Positions 9,941 through 19,229 of a stretch of 64,000 bases of DNA are shown here, one piece after another. The translations under genes were made by a program, and so were the position numbers. The DNA lies in NCBI GenBank assembly GCA_900317505.1, contig ONHB01000012.1:1-64000 (forward strand), read 5' to 3'. The notes beneath the pieces were generated by a model. The model searched no databases. It was not told the origin of the DNA and worked only from the letters and a program-made list of their open reading frames with translations. Source of the DNA: an uncultured Lachnospiraceae bacterium. Lineage in GTDB: Bacteria > Bacillota > Clostridia > Lachnospirales > Lachnospiraceae. How positions within the stretch are numbered: the first letter of the stretch is position 1; the number at the start of each line of letters is the position of its first letter.

Positions 9941-11284
9941 TTATTCGTTTGCCAGTTTGTACTGTGTTGCCCAGCCTGCTACGAAAGCTGTTTCAACGTT
10001 GTCCCATGATCCGCCTGCATCGTACTGGTTCAGAGCTGCTACAAGGCCTGCTCTCCAGTCATTTACGTTAGGAGTGTAATTGAATGCCCAGTCAACAACA
10101 TATTTGCCTTCGTCGATGTATTTAGCTGAATCCTGGAAGAATACATTACCGTTGGGTGCTGCGTTCTTGTAAGGGATCTCGCCAAACTGCTCTGACATCA
10201 TCTTTGTACCTTTTTCAGATGTTACTAACCATGTCATGAAATCAATAGTTGCGTTGATATCTGCTTCAGATGCGTTTTTGTTAACTGCCCAGCAGTTTTC
10301 TGTACCAGAGCAAAGACCGGCATTTTCTTCGCCTTCTGCGCCACAGTAGATCGGGATCATAGCTAAGTCTTCGTCAGCCCATGATTCGCTTAATGCGCCA
10401 TATTCCCATGTACCATTCTGATAAAATACTGCTTCGCCGTTTTTGAATTCAGCTTCTGCATCATATCCGCCTGTTGCAAGAGAAGCAGGATCTACAGCTG
10501 AGTCTGTGATGTAAAGATCCCAGATGTTTTTGTATAAATCAAGGTATGTACCTTTGATTTCTGCAGGACATTCTGTCCAGTTGTCTGCTTTTTCTTCATA
10601 GTATAAAGGCATGTTTGCTAAGTGACCTGTAAATCTCCATGAAGATGAGTCATCCATACCTGAAGAAGTAAATGCGTCAAATCCAAGTTCATCAGCACGT
10701 GCATGAATATCATCTGCAACTGCTTTTAATGAAGCAAAGTCTGTAATGTCATCCAGTGAGTAACCAGCCTCGCCTAAGAGCTTCTTGTTGGTAATGATAC
10801 CAAAGCTTTCATAGCAGTAACCGATAGAGCAGGCTTTTCCGTCTGCATCATATAACGTAAAGTCATCTGTTGTTAATTCATTGTAGATGTCTGTTCCTTT
10901 TAAGTCTAAGCAATAGTCGCCCCATGTCTTAACAGCTGCCTGATTACCTACTACAAATAATGTAGGAGCATTGGACTTATCCATTTCTGCTGTTAATGTA
11001 GATTCGTAGTTTCCGGATGCAGCAGTTACGACCTTAACAGTAACACCTGTTTCTGCTGTGTAATCCTTTGCAATCTGCTGTAATGCTTCGTCAGCTTCCG
11101 GTTTGAAGTTTAACCAGTAAACCTGACCGCCTTCTGATGATCCACCTGTAGTTTCCTCTGCAACTTCTGTACCGGCATCTGTTCCTGCAGATCCGTTGGA
11201 ATCAGAAGATGTGTTTCCACAGCCAACAAGAGTAGCTGCGATCATGCTTACGCACAATAAAGCACTGATTAATTTCTTTTTCAT
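9941..11284 (-). CDS. Extracellular solute-binding lipoprotein, MalE type
   Basis: 447 residues. A lipoprotein signal peptide is visible, with lipobox LVGC at residues 19-22 (mature Cys22), followed by a Ser/Gly/Thr-rich linker to about residue 50. The rest is a family 1 solute-binding domain that would deliver maltodextrin to the MalF/MalG permeases at the outer face of the membrane. Aromatic residues expected in sugar stacking are frequent (for example YYEEKADNWTEC, WAFNYTPNVNDW). It is the first gene of the operon; the start has GAGAGG eight bases upstream. The three regulator operators lie 48-104 bases before the start codon. Confidence 0.95.
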   Translation of the reverse strand: MKKKLISALLCVSMIAATLVGCGNTSSDSNGSAGTDAGTEVAEETTGGSSEGGQVYWLNFKPEADEALQQIAKDYTAETGVTVKVVTAASGNYESTLTAEMDKSNAPTLFVVGNQAAVKTWGDYCLDLKGTDIYNELTTDDFTLYDADGKACSIGYCYESFGIITNKKLLGEAGYSLDDITDFASLKAVADDIHARADELGFDAFTSSGMDDSSSWRFTGHLANMPLYYEEKADNWTECPAEIKGTYLDLYKNIWDLYITDSAVDPASLATGGYDAEAEFKNGEAVFYQNGTWEYGALSESWADEDLAMIPIYCGAEGEENAGLCSGTENCWAVNKNASEADINATIDFMTWLVTSEKGTKMMSEQFGEIPYKNAAPNGNVFFQDSAKYIDEGKYVVDWAFNYTPNVNDWRAGLVAALNQYDAGGSWDNVETAFVAGWATQYKLANE

Positions 11285-11331
11285 ACTTTTTTCCTCTCTC
11301 TTTCTTAAAAATTGGTTATTGGTTTTATCTT

Positions 11332-11388
11332 GGTAACGTTCCCACTGGTAACGTTACCTTGGCTTATTTACTGATTGGTAACGTTTCC
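11332..11388 (-). promoter_or_regulatory. Three LacI-type operators (GGTAACGTT repeats)
   Basis: Three near-identical sites: GGTAACGTTCCC at 11332-11343, the perfect palindrome GGTAACGTTACC at 11347-11358, and GGTAACGTTTCC at 11377-11388. They sit between the proposed promoter and the start of the solute-binding gene. Centre distances are 15 and 30 bases. A CG-centred palindrome of this kind is what LacI/MalR-type regulators bind, and the operon encodes one. Confidence 0.85.
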
Positions 11389-11396
11389 TTAAATTC

Positions 11397-11425
11397 AATC
11401 TAACATGTTTTAAACACGAAAGCAA
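11397..11425 (-). promoter_or_regulatory. Probable promoter of the maltodextrin operon
   Basis: Minus-strand TTGCTT (11420-11425) and TAGATT (11397-11402) are separated by 17 bases. The operators lie just downstream, in a position to block transcription. The boxes are moderate matches, so the exact position is tentative. Confidence 0.45.
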
Positions 11426-11734
11426 GCCCCAATATCATTTTTAGCAAAAAGGGTCATTATGTTCCATTTGTTTTGTACATTTTGCACAAGAAAAGGCCCC
11501 TGAGCGGTATTATCCACCCGGGAGCCTGCCTTTTATTCGTTCTTTTTCTGTATTTTATCCTGTCCTTTATCCTGTCCGTCATCTGGAAATCCGTGTCAGG
11601 ACTGTTCCGGCTGATTACTGTACCTACCGATCCCAAGTCCAATGAAGCGCAATTCCAACAGATCGCTATCCATTACTGTCAATAGCAAAAATAAAAAGCC
11701 ATCTACCGATATCCATCAGTAAATGACCCTTTAG

Positions 11735-11806
11735 CAGCGCTACCAGGATTCGAACCTGGAAATGACGGAGTCAGAGTCCGTTGCCTTACCGTTTGGCGAT
11801 AGCGCT
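11735..11806 (-). tRNA. tRNA-Gln (anticodon CUG)
   Basis: The minus strand folds into a complete cloverleaf. The acceptor stem AGCGCTA/TAGCGCT has seven pairs. The anticodon stem ACGGA/TCCGT carries the loop CTCTGAC with anticodon CTG. The T arm has CCAGG, TTCGAAT and CCTGG, and the discriminator base is G. CCA is not encoded. It reads CAG codons. The flanking sequence from 11426 to 11734 shows no gene I can support. Confidence 0.95.
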
Positions 11807-11942
11807 TCAACATTTGTTAGTATACACAATCTGCTGACAAAATGCAAGCACAAATTTTAATTTTTTTACCTAAATTTTCATTTGTTGCCGTTTTACTATT
11901 TTTCCGCTATTTTCCTTCCTTTCGCGGCGGCTTTTCATAGAA

Positions 11943-11972
11943 AAAGGGCAGATGCTTTTACACCTGCCCTTT
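11943..11972 (-). terminator. Terminator of the glutamine synthetase gene
   Basis: On the minus strand AAAGGGCAGGTG pairs with CATCTGCCCTTT (one G-U pair), with a six-base loop TAAAAG and a T-run after the stem. It is about 75 bases downstream of the glnN-type stop codon. Confidence 0.85.
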
Positions 11973-12047
11973 CAATTCATGCTTCACGTTCAACTACTAT
12001 TCACACATTAGATAAATTCTTTTCATAATATGACCTGATACAGCAGC

Positions 12048-14159
12048 TTAGACCTCAAACATCAGCTCGCCATATGTAGGGATCGGCCACAGATCCTTAT
12101 CAACGATCATTTCAAGCTCATCTGCAGGTTTTCTCAATTCAGCCATAACCGCCATAACGGTATCCTTGTAATAGAAGGCCTGTTCTTTGGCATCTGTCAT
12201 AGCAGATCCTTTTGCTTCTGCTTTTTCCAATTTGACAAGAGCTTTCTGCATGGCTTCCAGCTTTTTGCTTACCTGTTTTAACAGATCTGTCTGAACGGTT
12301 GCATCTGCACCGGCTGCTTTTACAGCAACTACAGAATCTGCCAGTACCTTTGTATATTTGACAACAGCAGGAATGATCTGCTTGCCGGCCATGTCGATCA
12401 TGGTCAAAGCTTCGATATTGATTGACTTAGCATATGTCTCGTAAATAATCTCTTCACGTGATTTCAGCTCAGCCTCTGTATAGATACCGAATTTTTCAAA
12501 TAAAGCAACTGCCTTATCAGATGTCAGGGTGCTTGCAGCTTCGATCATGGACTTAATATTGGGAAGTCCTCTCTTTTCAGCTTCTTTGACCCATTCATCG
12601 GAATAACCGTTTCCATTGAATACGATTCTCTGGTGTTTGGTCATGTATTCTTTGATCAGATCATGTACTGCAACATCAAAGTCATCTGCTTTTTCCAGAA
12701 TATCAGCTGCCTCGCAGAATGCTTCTGCAACAATGGCATTTAAGGTTGTGTTGGGGCCGGCGATGGAATCTGCACTACCAACCATACGGAATTCAAATTT
12801 GTTGCCGGTGAAAGCAAAAGGTGATGTACGGTTACGGTCTGTTGCATCCTTCTGCAGATCAGGCAGAGTAGATACACCGGTCTCCAGCTTGCCGCCGTGT
12901 TTTACGCTGTCAGCACTACCGGTTTCAACGAGCTGTTTTACAACATCCTCAAGCTGTTCGCCAAGGAACATGGAAATGATAGCCGGAGGTGCCTCGTTAG
13001 CTCCAAGTCTATGATCGTTACCAACGTCTGAAGCTGACTGACGGAGCAGGTCTGCATGTGTGTCAACAGCTTTCATGATGCAGGCAAGTACCAGTAAGAA
13101 CTGGATATTTTCATTGGGTGTATCACCGGGCTCCAATAAGTTGACGCCATTATCGGTTGTAATAGACCAGTTGTCGTGTTTACCGGATCCGTTTACACCT
13201 GCATACGGTTTTTCATGTAATAAGCATCTCATGCCATGCTTTACAGCAACACGCTTCATTGTCTCCATAACCAGCTGGTTGTGGTCAACGGCGATATTAG
13301 CTGTTTCGTAAATCGGTGCTAACTCATGCTGAGCGGGAGCAACCTCGTTGTGCTGTGTCTTAGCGGTTACACCAAGCTTCCACAGCTCTTCATTTAAGTC
13401 TTTCATAAATGCGCCGACACGCTCACGGATGACACCGAAGTAGTGATCTTCCATTTCCTGTCCTTTCGGAGGAAGTGCTCCGAATAAAGTACGTCCGGAA
13501 AACATCAGGTCAGGACGCTGTTTGTATAATTTTTCGTCAACTAAGAAATATTCCTGTTCGGGACCAACAGATGCGGTAACTCTGGTTGCCTCTGTATTGC
13601 CGAATAATTTTACGATACGAAGTGCCTGTTTGGATACAGCTTCCATGGAACGAAGCAAAGGTGTCTTTTTATCCAGTGCTTCACCTGTGTATGAACAAAA
13701 CGCTGTCGGAATGCAGAGGATTGCGCCTGTTGCAGCTTCCTTTAAAAATGCGGGAGAAGTAATATCCCATGCTGTATAACCTCTTGCCTCGAATGTAGCA
13801 CGAAGACCGCCTGAAGGGAATGAAGAGGCATCCGGCTCACCTTTGATCAGCTCTTTACCGGAAAACTCTGTGATCATCTTGCCCATCTCATCCGGATGAG
13901 TCACAAATGCATCATGCTTTTCAGCGGTAATACCGGTTAATGGCTGAAACCAGTGTGTATAATGGGTAGCTCCATTTTCTACAGCCCAGTCCTTCATAGC
14001 CTTTGCTACTACGTTGGCAGCTGCCATGGAAAGCTCGCCGCCCTGATCCATAACTTTCTTAACCTCTTTAAAAACGTCCTTGGGCAGACGTTCTTTCATT
14101 TTGCCAAGAGTAAATACATTTTTTCCGAAGATTTCTTCGACATTCATAACCTCACTCAT
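12048..14159 (-). CDS. glnN: Glutamine synthetase type III
   Basis: 703 residues, the long GSIII form rather than the ~450-residue GSI. It makes glutamine from glutamate, ammonia and ATP in the cytosol. Diagnostic stretches are [18 protein letters not shown] (metal-binding Glu residues, near 210), [16 protein letters not shown] (about 295-310), [12 protein letters not shown] (near 350, ammonium/ATP site) and [17 protein letters not shown] (near 450). The start has AAAGGAG at a good distance. It stands alone, with its own promoter, a structured leader and a terminator, which suggests individual control by nitrogen state. The Amt-P-II gene at 51927-53699 would supply its ammonium. Confidence 0.98.
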   Translation of the reverse strand: MSEVMNVEEIFGKNVFTLGKMKERLPKDVFKEVKKVMDQGGELSMAAANVVAKAMKDWAVENGATHYTHWFQPLTGITAEKHDAFVTHPDEMGKMITEFSGKELIKGEPDASSFPSGGLRATFEARGYTAWDITSPAFLKEAATGAILCIPTAFCSYTGEALDKKTPLLRSMEAVSKQALRIVKLFGNTEATRVTASVGPEQEYFLVDEKLYKQRPDLMFSGRTLFGALPPKGQEMEDHYFGVIRERVGAFMKDLNEELWKLGVTAKTQHNEVAPAQHELAPIYETANIAVDHNQLVMETMKRVAVKHGMRCLLHEKPYAGVNGSGKHDNWSITTDNGVNLLEPGDTPNENIQFLLVLACIMKAVDTHADLLRQSASDVGNDHRLGANEAPPAIISMFLGEQLEDVVKQLVETGSADSVKHGGKLETGVSTLPDLQKDATDRNRTSPFAFTGNKFEFRMVGSADSIAGPNTTLNAIVAEAFCEAADILEKADDFDVAVHDLIKEYMTKHQRIVFNGNGYSDEWVKEAEKRGLPNIKSMIEAASTLTSDKAVALFEKFGIYTEAELKSREEIIYETYAKSINIEALTMIDMAGKQIIPAVVKYTKVLADSVVAVKAAGADATVQTDLLKQVSKKLEAMQKALVKLEKAEAKGSAMTDAKEQAFYYKDTVMAVMAELRKPADELEMIVDKDLWPIPTYGELMFEV

Positions 14160-14206
14160 TTGTTCCTATCTCCTTTACTTTTTATTGGGAGCTGATATTT
14201 TAAAGC

Positions 14207-14304
14207 ATAAAAAAAGTTCCAAACCATGCGGTTGGAACATCTTTGTTCAAAATATCTTATGTCGGTGGCTTCAACACCGTTATCTATTTCATATAGATAA
14301 GATA
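14207..14304 (-). ncRNA. Structured leader with terminator upstream of glutamine synthetase
   Basis: Read on the minus strand, the ~200-base leader contains an outer stem (ATAAGATA at 14297-14304 with TATCTTAT at 14253-14260). It encloses two hairpins: CTAT/ATAG at 14284-14296, whose extension overlaps the outer stem, and CGGTG/CACCG at 14263-14279. Then comes an intrinsic terminator, GTTCCAA/TTGGAAC (14216-14238) followed by seven U. A UUGAAC element (14245-14250) just before the terminator can pair with the terminator's own 5' arm, so two exclusive folds exist. This looks like transcription attenuation. I could not match it to a known riboswitch or to the paired A1/G4 hexaloops of ANTAR targets. 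Confidence 0.6.
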
Positions 14305-14373
14305 CTCTTATTTTTTCAAAAATGCAAGCCCATTTTTAAAAAATTTTTTCCGACCGTCGTTCACACATCTGTC

Positions 14374-14403
14374 ATTATAGCAGAGTGAGTAAACGGCGGT
14401 CAA
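14374..14403 (-). promoter_or_regulatory. Promoter of glutamine synthetase
   Basis: Minus-strand TTGACC (14398-14403), an 18-base spacer and a perfect TATAAT (14374-14379) with an extended TGC in front. Transcription would start near 14367, giving a leader of about 200 bases. Confidence 0.8.
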
Positions 14404-14408
14404 GAAAG

Positions 14409-15641
14409 TTATGCCTCCGAGGCCTTTTTTCTAAGCAGGTCATAGATGGTTGTCGGCTGATCCAGCTCAACCTTTAATTTCTGCTGGGGATGCGGTGCAC
14501 TCTCCATCGCTTCGCCAGTCTCTTCATCGGTAATGGAAAGAACCTTTGTCGGCACATTGGTGCCGTCCGGCTTCATGATCTCGATCGTCTCGCCGACGAC
14601 AAATTTATTTTTCTGTTCAATAAAAACAGTCTGTCCTTCTACCTTTCCTACAATTCCCAGATAGATATATTCGTTGATATAGGTGTTGCTGTCATAGATC
14701 TGTGTCGTGTCATCCGGCTTTCCGAAATAAAAACCGGTCGTAAACTGTCTGTAGGTGCACTTGGAAATTTCTTCCTTTGCCCAGGGTAAGATCTTTTTAA
14801 AAGCTTCTTCTCCCTGCAGTGCTGCATCGATCGCCTTGCGGTAGGTACGTGCAACGGTTGCAACATACAAAGCGGTCTTCATCCTGCCTTCGATCTTGAA
14901 GCTGTCGATACCGGCATCCAGCATCTGCGGAATATATTCGATCATGCACAGATCCTTGGAATTGAAAATATAGGTTCCGCGTTCATTTTCATAAACAGGA
15001 AGGTATTCGCCCGGTCTGCTCTCCTCCACAACCGCATATTTCCAGCGGCACGGATGTGTACAGGCTCCGTGATTGGCATCCCTTCCGGTAAAATAGTTGC
15101 TCAAAAGACAGCGCCCTGAATAGGAAATACACATAGCTCCATGGATAAAGCACTCGATTTCCATATCCTCCGGAATATTTTCCCGGATCTGCCTGATCTC
15201 GGCAAGTGAAAGCTCCCTAGCGCATACGACACGGCGGATTCCCTGCTCATACCAGAAACGGAAGGTCATGTAATTGGTATTATTGGCCTGTGTACTGATA
15301 TGGATATCAATGTCCGGACAATTAGCCTTTGCTAACATTACCATGCCGGGATCAGCCACGATAATGGCATCCGGCTTAAGCTCTGCCAATTCCCGGAAAT
15401 ACCGTGCAGCTCCATCCAGATCATAATTGTGTGCAAGGATATTTGCTGTCACATGCACCTTAACATTGTGAGCATGTGCAAACTCAATTCCCTCTTTCAT
15501 TTCTTCCGGTGTGAAATTTTTGGCCTTGGCACGAAGTCCAAAAGCCTCTCCACCGATATAAACGGCATCCGCACCAAATATAACAGCGGTTTTTAATACT
15601 TCCAGACTGCTGGCCGGAATTAACAACTCAGGTTTTCTCAT
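14409..15641 (-). CDS. trhP: U32 family protein, tRNA 5-hydroxyuridine synthesis (TrhP type)
   Basis: 410 residues of the 'peptidase U32' family. Members of the YegQ/YrrO branch are now known to make 5-hydroxyuridine at tRNA position 34 from prephenate, not to act as proteases. The conserved cysteine-rich block ECFIHGAMCISYSGRCLLSN followed by NHGACTHPCRW (about 165-205) would hold an iron-sulfur cluster. FKIEGRMKTALYVATV lies near 250-265. A small beta-rich C-terminal domain follows (about 325-405). The TrmR-like methyltransferase gene lies upstream with an 86-base gap, matching the B. subtilis trmR-yrrN-yrrO order; only one U32 gene is present here. The start has AGGAG upstream. Confidence 0.85.
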   Translation of the reverse strand: MRKPELLIPASSLEVLKTAVIFGADAVYIGGEAFGLRAKAKNFTPEEMKEGIEFAHAHNVKVHVTANILAHNYDLDGAARYFRELAELKPDAIIVADPGMVMLAKANCPDIDIHISTQANNTNYMTFRFWYEQGIRRVVCARELSLAEIRQIRENIPEDMEIECFIHGAMCISYSGRCLLSNYFTGRDANHGACTHPCRWKYAVVEESRPGEYLPVYENERGTYIFNSKDLCMIEYIPQMLDAGIDSFKIEGRMKTALYVATVARTYRKAIDAALQGEEAFKKILPWAKEEISKCTYRQFTTGFYFGKPDDTTQIYDSNTYINEYIYLGIVGKVEGQTVFIEQKNKFVVGETIEIMKPDGTNVPTKVLSITDEETGEAMESAPHPQQKLKVELDQPTTIYDLLRKKASEA

Positions 15642-15727
15642 TTTTATCTCCTAATATAAAACAACAGCAACACGATACCGGATTGCTCTGTGCTTTGCAC
15701 TTTTATCTCCGGCATCATCTTGTGATC

Positions 15728-16369
15728 TCATTTACGCACGGAAACAGCCACACCGTCTCCCAGTGTCAGAATACTTGTCTGCAATTCATCATGATGTGTC
15801 AGGGTATACAGATATTCCCGCATCCTTCTGTGGATCGTGCGATCCCTTCTTGTAATGGCATATTTGGACTCGATAATATCACCATCCTGCATGACATTGT
15901 CCGAGATCAGCACTCCGCCCGGCGCAAGAATCCGCATGATCTCTGGCAGGTAATGAATGTACTGTCCCTTGGCGGCATCCATAAAAATAAAATCATATGG
16001 TCCCTCCAATGTCTTTAATACCTCGGCAGCATCACCTTCCAACAGCGTGATCCGTTCTTCCTTTCCGTATTTCTGAAAGTTAGCCCTGGCTATCGGGATT
16101 CTCTTTTCGTAGTTTTCTATTGTTGTAATATGTCCGTCTTGTGGCATAAACTCGCTCATCAATAAAGCAGAAAAACCGATCGCAGTTCCCACTTCCAGAA
16201 TCCGCTTCGGTTTATTCATCAAAAGCATGGTGCGCATAAAGCTCTGCATCTCTTTGCGTATGATCGGCACCTGCGTCTGTATGGCATATGCTTCGAGTTC
16301 ATCCAGATAAGCCGGATTGCCTGCATCCAAGGAATTGATGTAGGCAACAAATCGCTCATCGGTAATCAT
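15728..16369 (-). CDS. trmR: SAM-dependent O-methyltransferase, TrmR-like
   Basis: 213 residues, a class I methyltransferase of the COMT-like small O-methyltransferase family. The SAM-binding motif ILEVGTAIGFSALLM lies at about 56-70, the acidic turn TTIENYEKR near 80, and the metal/SAM region DFIFMDAAKGQYIHYLP at about 130-146. The B. subtilis homologue TrmR methylates 5-hydroxyuridine to 5-methoxyuridine at the tRNA wobble base. Its placement immediately before the U32 gene supports that role here. The distinction from other small O-methyltransferases rests on gene order. Confidence 0.82.
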   Translation of the reverse strand: MITDERFVAYINSLDAGNPAYLDELEAYAIQTQVPIIRKEMQSFMRTMLLMNKPKRILEVGTAIGFSALLMSEFMPQDGHITTIENYEKRIPIARANFQKYGKEERITLLEGDAAEVLKTLEGPYDFIFMDAAKGQYIHYLPEIMRILAPGGVLISDNVMQDGDIIESKYAITRRDRTIHRRMREYLYTLTHHDELQTSILTLGDGVAVSVRK

Positions 16370-16383
16370 TTCTGACCTCTTTT

Positions 16384-16914
16384 TTATTCACTTTCCTCAA
16401 CAGAATATCCATCCTCTTCCAAGGTGGATTCACTGTCGCTTCCATCTTCATTTTCAGGAATTACCACATCATCTGTATTGTTCATGATGGTCTCTTCCCC
16501 GCTGCTCTCAGAAGAATCCTGTGTCGAATCGGTTCCGTCATCATTTTCTTCCGTCACACCCGCAAGGCTTGCCAGCAGCTCTTCGGAGTTCATGGAATTG
16601 TTGAGAGTATAGGTTCCGGACTGGATGTCGTCCTTGTACTCTGAAAGTAAGATCTGTACCCAGAATAATTTCCAGTCTTCAACCAGACCAACATTTTCAA
16701 ATTCTTTGGCAATTTCTTTGTTGTCCATGGTGTCTGTGACCGTCACCTGGATATCTCTGCCGGGTGCGATCGCGCAGGGCAGATCCGCAAAAATACGGTA
16801 TCCAAAATTATAGGCATTAATCGCAGTATGATATAAATAATAAAGAACAACGATGGCAATGATCACACGTAAAACCATGCCCACAAATGCTCCTACGATT
16901 TTTTTTGCCTCCAT
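16384..16914 (-). CDS. Short MltG/YceG-like membrane protein without the catalytic domain
   Basis: 176 residues. One N-terminal membrane helix (about 12-32) is followed by a region like the LysM-like part of MltG/YceG endolytic transglycosylases (IQVTVTDTMDNKEIAKEFENVGLVEDWKLFW ordering, here cut in two: IQVTVTDTMDNK and EIAKEFENVGLVEDW). The protein then ends in a Ser/Asp/Glu-rich tail from about residue 120. The large catalytic domain of MltG is absent, so it may bind peptidoglycan or be a regulatory relic. The start ATG of MEAKKIVGAF follows AGGAGGAG, whereas the longer reading frame upstream overlaps the ylbF-like gene. It lies between that gene and the methyltransferase, 13-14 bases from each. 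Confidence 0.75.
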   Translation of the reverse strand: MEAKKIVGAFVGMVLRVIIAIVVLYYLYHTAINAYNFGYRIFADLPCAIAPGRDIQVTVTDTMDNKEIAKEFENVGLVEDWKLFWVQILLSEYKDDIQSGTYTLNNSMNSEELLASLAGVTEENDDGTDSTQDSSESSGEETIMNNTDDVVIPENEDGSDSESTLEEDGYSVEESE

Positions 16915-16927
16915 ACACAAGCTCCTC

Positions 16928-17272
16928 CTATTTTGACAAATCGAAATCCCTGGCAAAAGCTTCGCCGATATATGCTTCAAGCTCCTGATACATACGGCAG
17001 AATGCAAGCTCCGCCGCAAGGAAATCATTTACGATCGGATTTTTCCGAAACTCTTCATATTCCCTCTCAAAGCGGTCAGTTTCATCAAAGAGTCTATCTG
17101 AATCCGTCTCATTTTGCAACTTAAAGTTGCGTTCCCGGTATTCATCAATCTGTTTTTTCAATTCCAGATACTGTGTCGTGACCAGTTCTTTCTGTCTGAA
17201 ATATTCCTGACAGACACTATCATTCCGGATTCTTTGTAAATAGTCATTGGTAATCTGTATATATTCGCTCAT
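16928..17272 (-). CDS. YlbF family protein
   Basis: 114 residues, all helical, with the heptad-like acidic/basic pattern of the YlbF/YmcA family (for example LFDETDRFEREYEEFRKN near 60-78). In B. subtilis YlbF, YmcA and YaaT form a complex with RNase Y that controls mRNA maturation, competence and sporulation. Here the gene is immediately downstream of RNase J (31-base gap), which fits an RNA-processing role. The ribosome site GAGAGG precedes the ATG. Assignment is to the family, not to a specific paralogue. Confidence 0.8.
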   Translation of the reverse strand: MSEYIQITNDYLQRIRNDSVCQEYFRQKELVTTQYLELKKQIDEYRERNFKLQNETDSDRLFDETDRFEREYEEFRKNPIVNDFLAAELAFCRMYQELEAYIGEAFARDFDLSK

Positions 17273-17303
17273 GCAAGCCTCTCAAAATATTTTTGCTCGG
17301 TGT

Positions 17304-18977
17304 CTACACTTCCATAATAATCGGTAAAATCATCGGACGGCGTTTGGTCTTTTTCCACAGATAATCGCCAAGATTGTCCTTGATGGCTGCTTTTATCTTG
17401 CCCCAGTCCGAAACATTTCTTTCCTGAAATCTCTCCATCAGGTCTATGACGATCTCCCGTGCTCCATCGATCAATTCATCTGATTCCCTGACATATACAA
17501 AACCTCTTGAAACAATGTCAGGACCGGATACCAGATAATTGCTTGCTGATTCTAAAGCCATAACAACGATCAGGATACCATCCTCAGCCAAATGCTGACG
17601 GTCGCGCAATACGATATTGCCGACGTCTCCCACTCCAAGACCATCGACATATACAGCGCCGGTCGGCACTTTACCGATAACCTCTGCACTGTCCTCGCCG
17701 ATCTCCAAAACATCACCGGAGCTTAGGATGAAAATATTTTCACTGTCATATCCCAGTCCCTTTACGAGATTGGCCTGTGCGATCAGGTGACGGTATTCGC
17801 CATGTACCGGAATCGCATATTTGGGACGTACCAGTGTATAGAGAAGCTTGATCTCTTCCTGGCAGGCATGTCCGGAAACATGTGTATCCTGGAAGATAAC
17901 CTTGGCCCCTTTTGCATACAATTCATTGATAATACGGGATACTGCTTTTTCATTGCCCGGAATCGGATGGGATGAAAAAATAACGGTATCGTTGGGTCCG
18001 ATACTGACCTTGCGGTGTATGCCGCCTGCCATACGGCTTAAGGCTGCCATACTTTCGCCCTGACTTCCTGTCGTAATAATGACAGTCCGATCATCCGGAT
18101 AATTTTTGAGCTCTTCAATATTGATCAGGGTATTGTCCGGTACATTGAGACAGCCGAGATTGGCTGCGGTATCAATGATGCTGACCATGCTACGGCCTTC
18201 CACAACAACCTTTCTGCCAAATTTGTATGCCGAGTTGATGATCTGCTGCACCCTGTCTACATTGGACGCAAAGGTTGCAATGATGATACGTGTTCCCGCA
18301 TACTCTGCAAAAAGACTGTCAAATGTCTTGCCGACGGTTTTTTCTGACTGTGTAAAGCCCGGTCTTTCGGCATTGGTACTGTCGCACATAAGTGCCAGAA
18401 CGCCTTTTTTGCCGATTTCCGCAAATCTCTGAAGATCAATGGCATCTCCGAATACCGGGGTATAATCTACTTTAAAATCTCCGGTATGAACAACGATACC
18501 GGCAGGTGAATAAATTGCAAGTGCTGCTGCATCTACAATACTGTGGTTGGTCTTGATAAATTCGATCCTGAAATTTCCAAAATTGATGATCTGCCCGAAT
18601 TTGACCACCTTGCGCTTTACGATATGTTCCATTCCATGCTCTTTGAGCTTGTTTTCAATAATTCCCATGGTAAGGTTGGTCGCATAAATCGGTGCCGGAA
18701 CATCCTTTAATACATAGGGCAGCGCTCCGATATGGTCCTCATGACCGTGGGTGATCATAAAACCTTTGATCTTGTCCAGATTTTCCTTTAAATAAGTCAC
18801 ATCCGGAATCACAAGATCAATACCAAGCATATCATCTTCCGGGAATGACAATCCGCAATCCACAACAATAATACTGTCTTCATATTCAAAGGCAGTAATA
18901 TTCATACCAATTTGCTCCAGACCGCCCAAGGGTATAATCTTGAGCTTGGAAGGAGCTGTTGTTTTCTTTTTATTCAA
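17304..18977 (-). CDS. rnj: Ribonuclease J
   Basis: 557 residues, metallo-beta-lactamase/beta-CASP nuclease with 5'-exonuclease and endonuclease activity, central to mRNA decay and rRNA maturation in Firmicutes. The zinc motif HGHEDHIG lies near 75-82. HTGDFKVDYTP and CDSTNAERPG are further active-site blocks, and SGHACQEE (beta-CASP) lies at about 370. The C-terminal domain is present, so the protein is full length. The start appears to be TTG (minus strand of 18975-18977), with GGAGG eight bases upstream and no better ATG nearby. Confidence 0.96.
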   Translation of the reverse strand: MNKKKTTAPSKLKIIPLGGLEQIGMNITAFEYEDSIIVVDCGLSFPEDDMLGIDLVIPDVTYLKENLDKIKGFMITHGHEDHIGALPYVLKDVPAPIYATNLTMGIIENKLKEHGMEHIVKRKVVKFGQIINFGNFRIEFIKTNHSIVDAAALAIYSPAGIVVHTGDFKVDYTPVFGDAIDLQRFAEIGKKGVLALMCDSTNAERPGFTQSEKTVGKTFDSLFAEYAGTRIIIATFASNVDRVQQIINSAYKFGRKVVVEGRSMVSIIDTAANLGCLNVPDNTLINIEELKNYPDDRTVIITTGSQGESMAALSRMAGGIHRKVSIGPNDTVIFSSHPIPGNEKAVSRIINELYAKGAKVIFQDTHVSGHACQEEIKLLYTLVRPKYAIPVHGEYRHLIAQANLVKGLGYDSENIFILSSGDVLEIGEDSAEVIGKVPTGAVYVDGLGVGDVGNIVLRDRQHLAEDGILIVVMALESASNYLVSGPDIVSRGFVYVRESDELIDGAREIVIDLMERFQERNVSDWGKIKAAIKDNLGDYLWKKTKRRPMILPIIMEV

Positions 18978-19229
18978 TTAATATTCCTCCAAATTCTTAT
19001 CTGTCTGCAGATTCCGCATCCCGTGAACTTCTTCTCCAAAACCGGTTGTCAAAGCTTAATTCCACATCCGCAAAGCTTATCCGTGTTTTTTATGAATAAA
19101 ATCCCCGCCATGCCGTTTTTACAGGCAGTTACTTTTTGTATTTAGTTGTTATAATCCTGATAATCATATCAAAATTTTTTATCACATCTTAATCTGTTAT
19201 TTATATCTGCTTATCTTTTGATCCGCAGC

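Noticed and set aside
11473-11685. Plus-strand reading frame between the maltodextrin operon and the tRNA
   Set aside because: No ribosome site at the start, composition is not protein-like, and the overlapping minus frame is equally open. A weak AGGCCCC/GGGAGCCT hairpin there has no T-run, so no terminator is called.
12616-13779. Several plus-strand frames opposite glutamine synthetase
   Set aside because: Shadows of the strong minus-strand gene; no ribosome sites and no protein family.
14253-14304. Known glutamine riboswitch or ANTAR two-hairpin element
   Set aside because: The junction stems are there, but the conserved nucleotides of those classes could not be found by eye; reported only as a structured leader.
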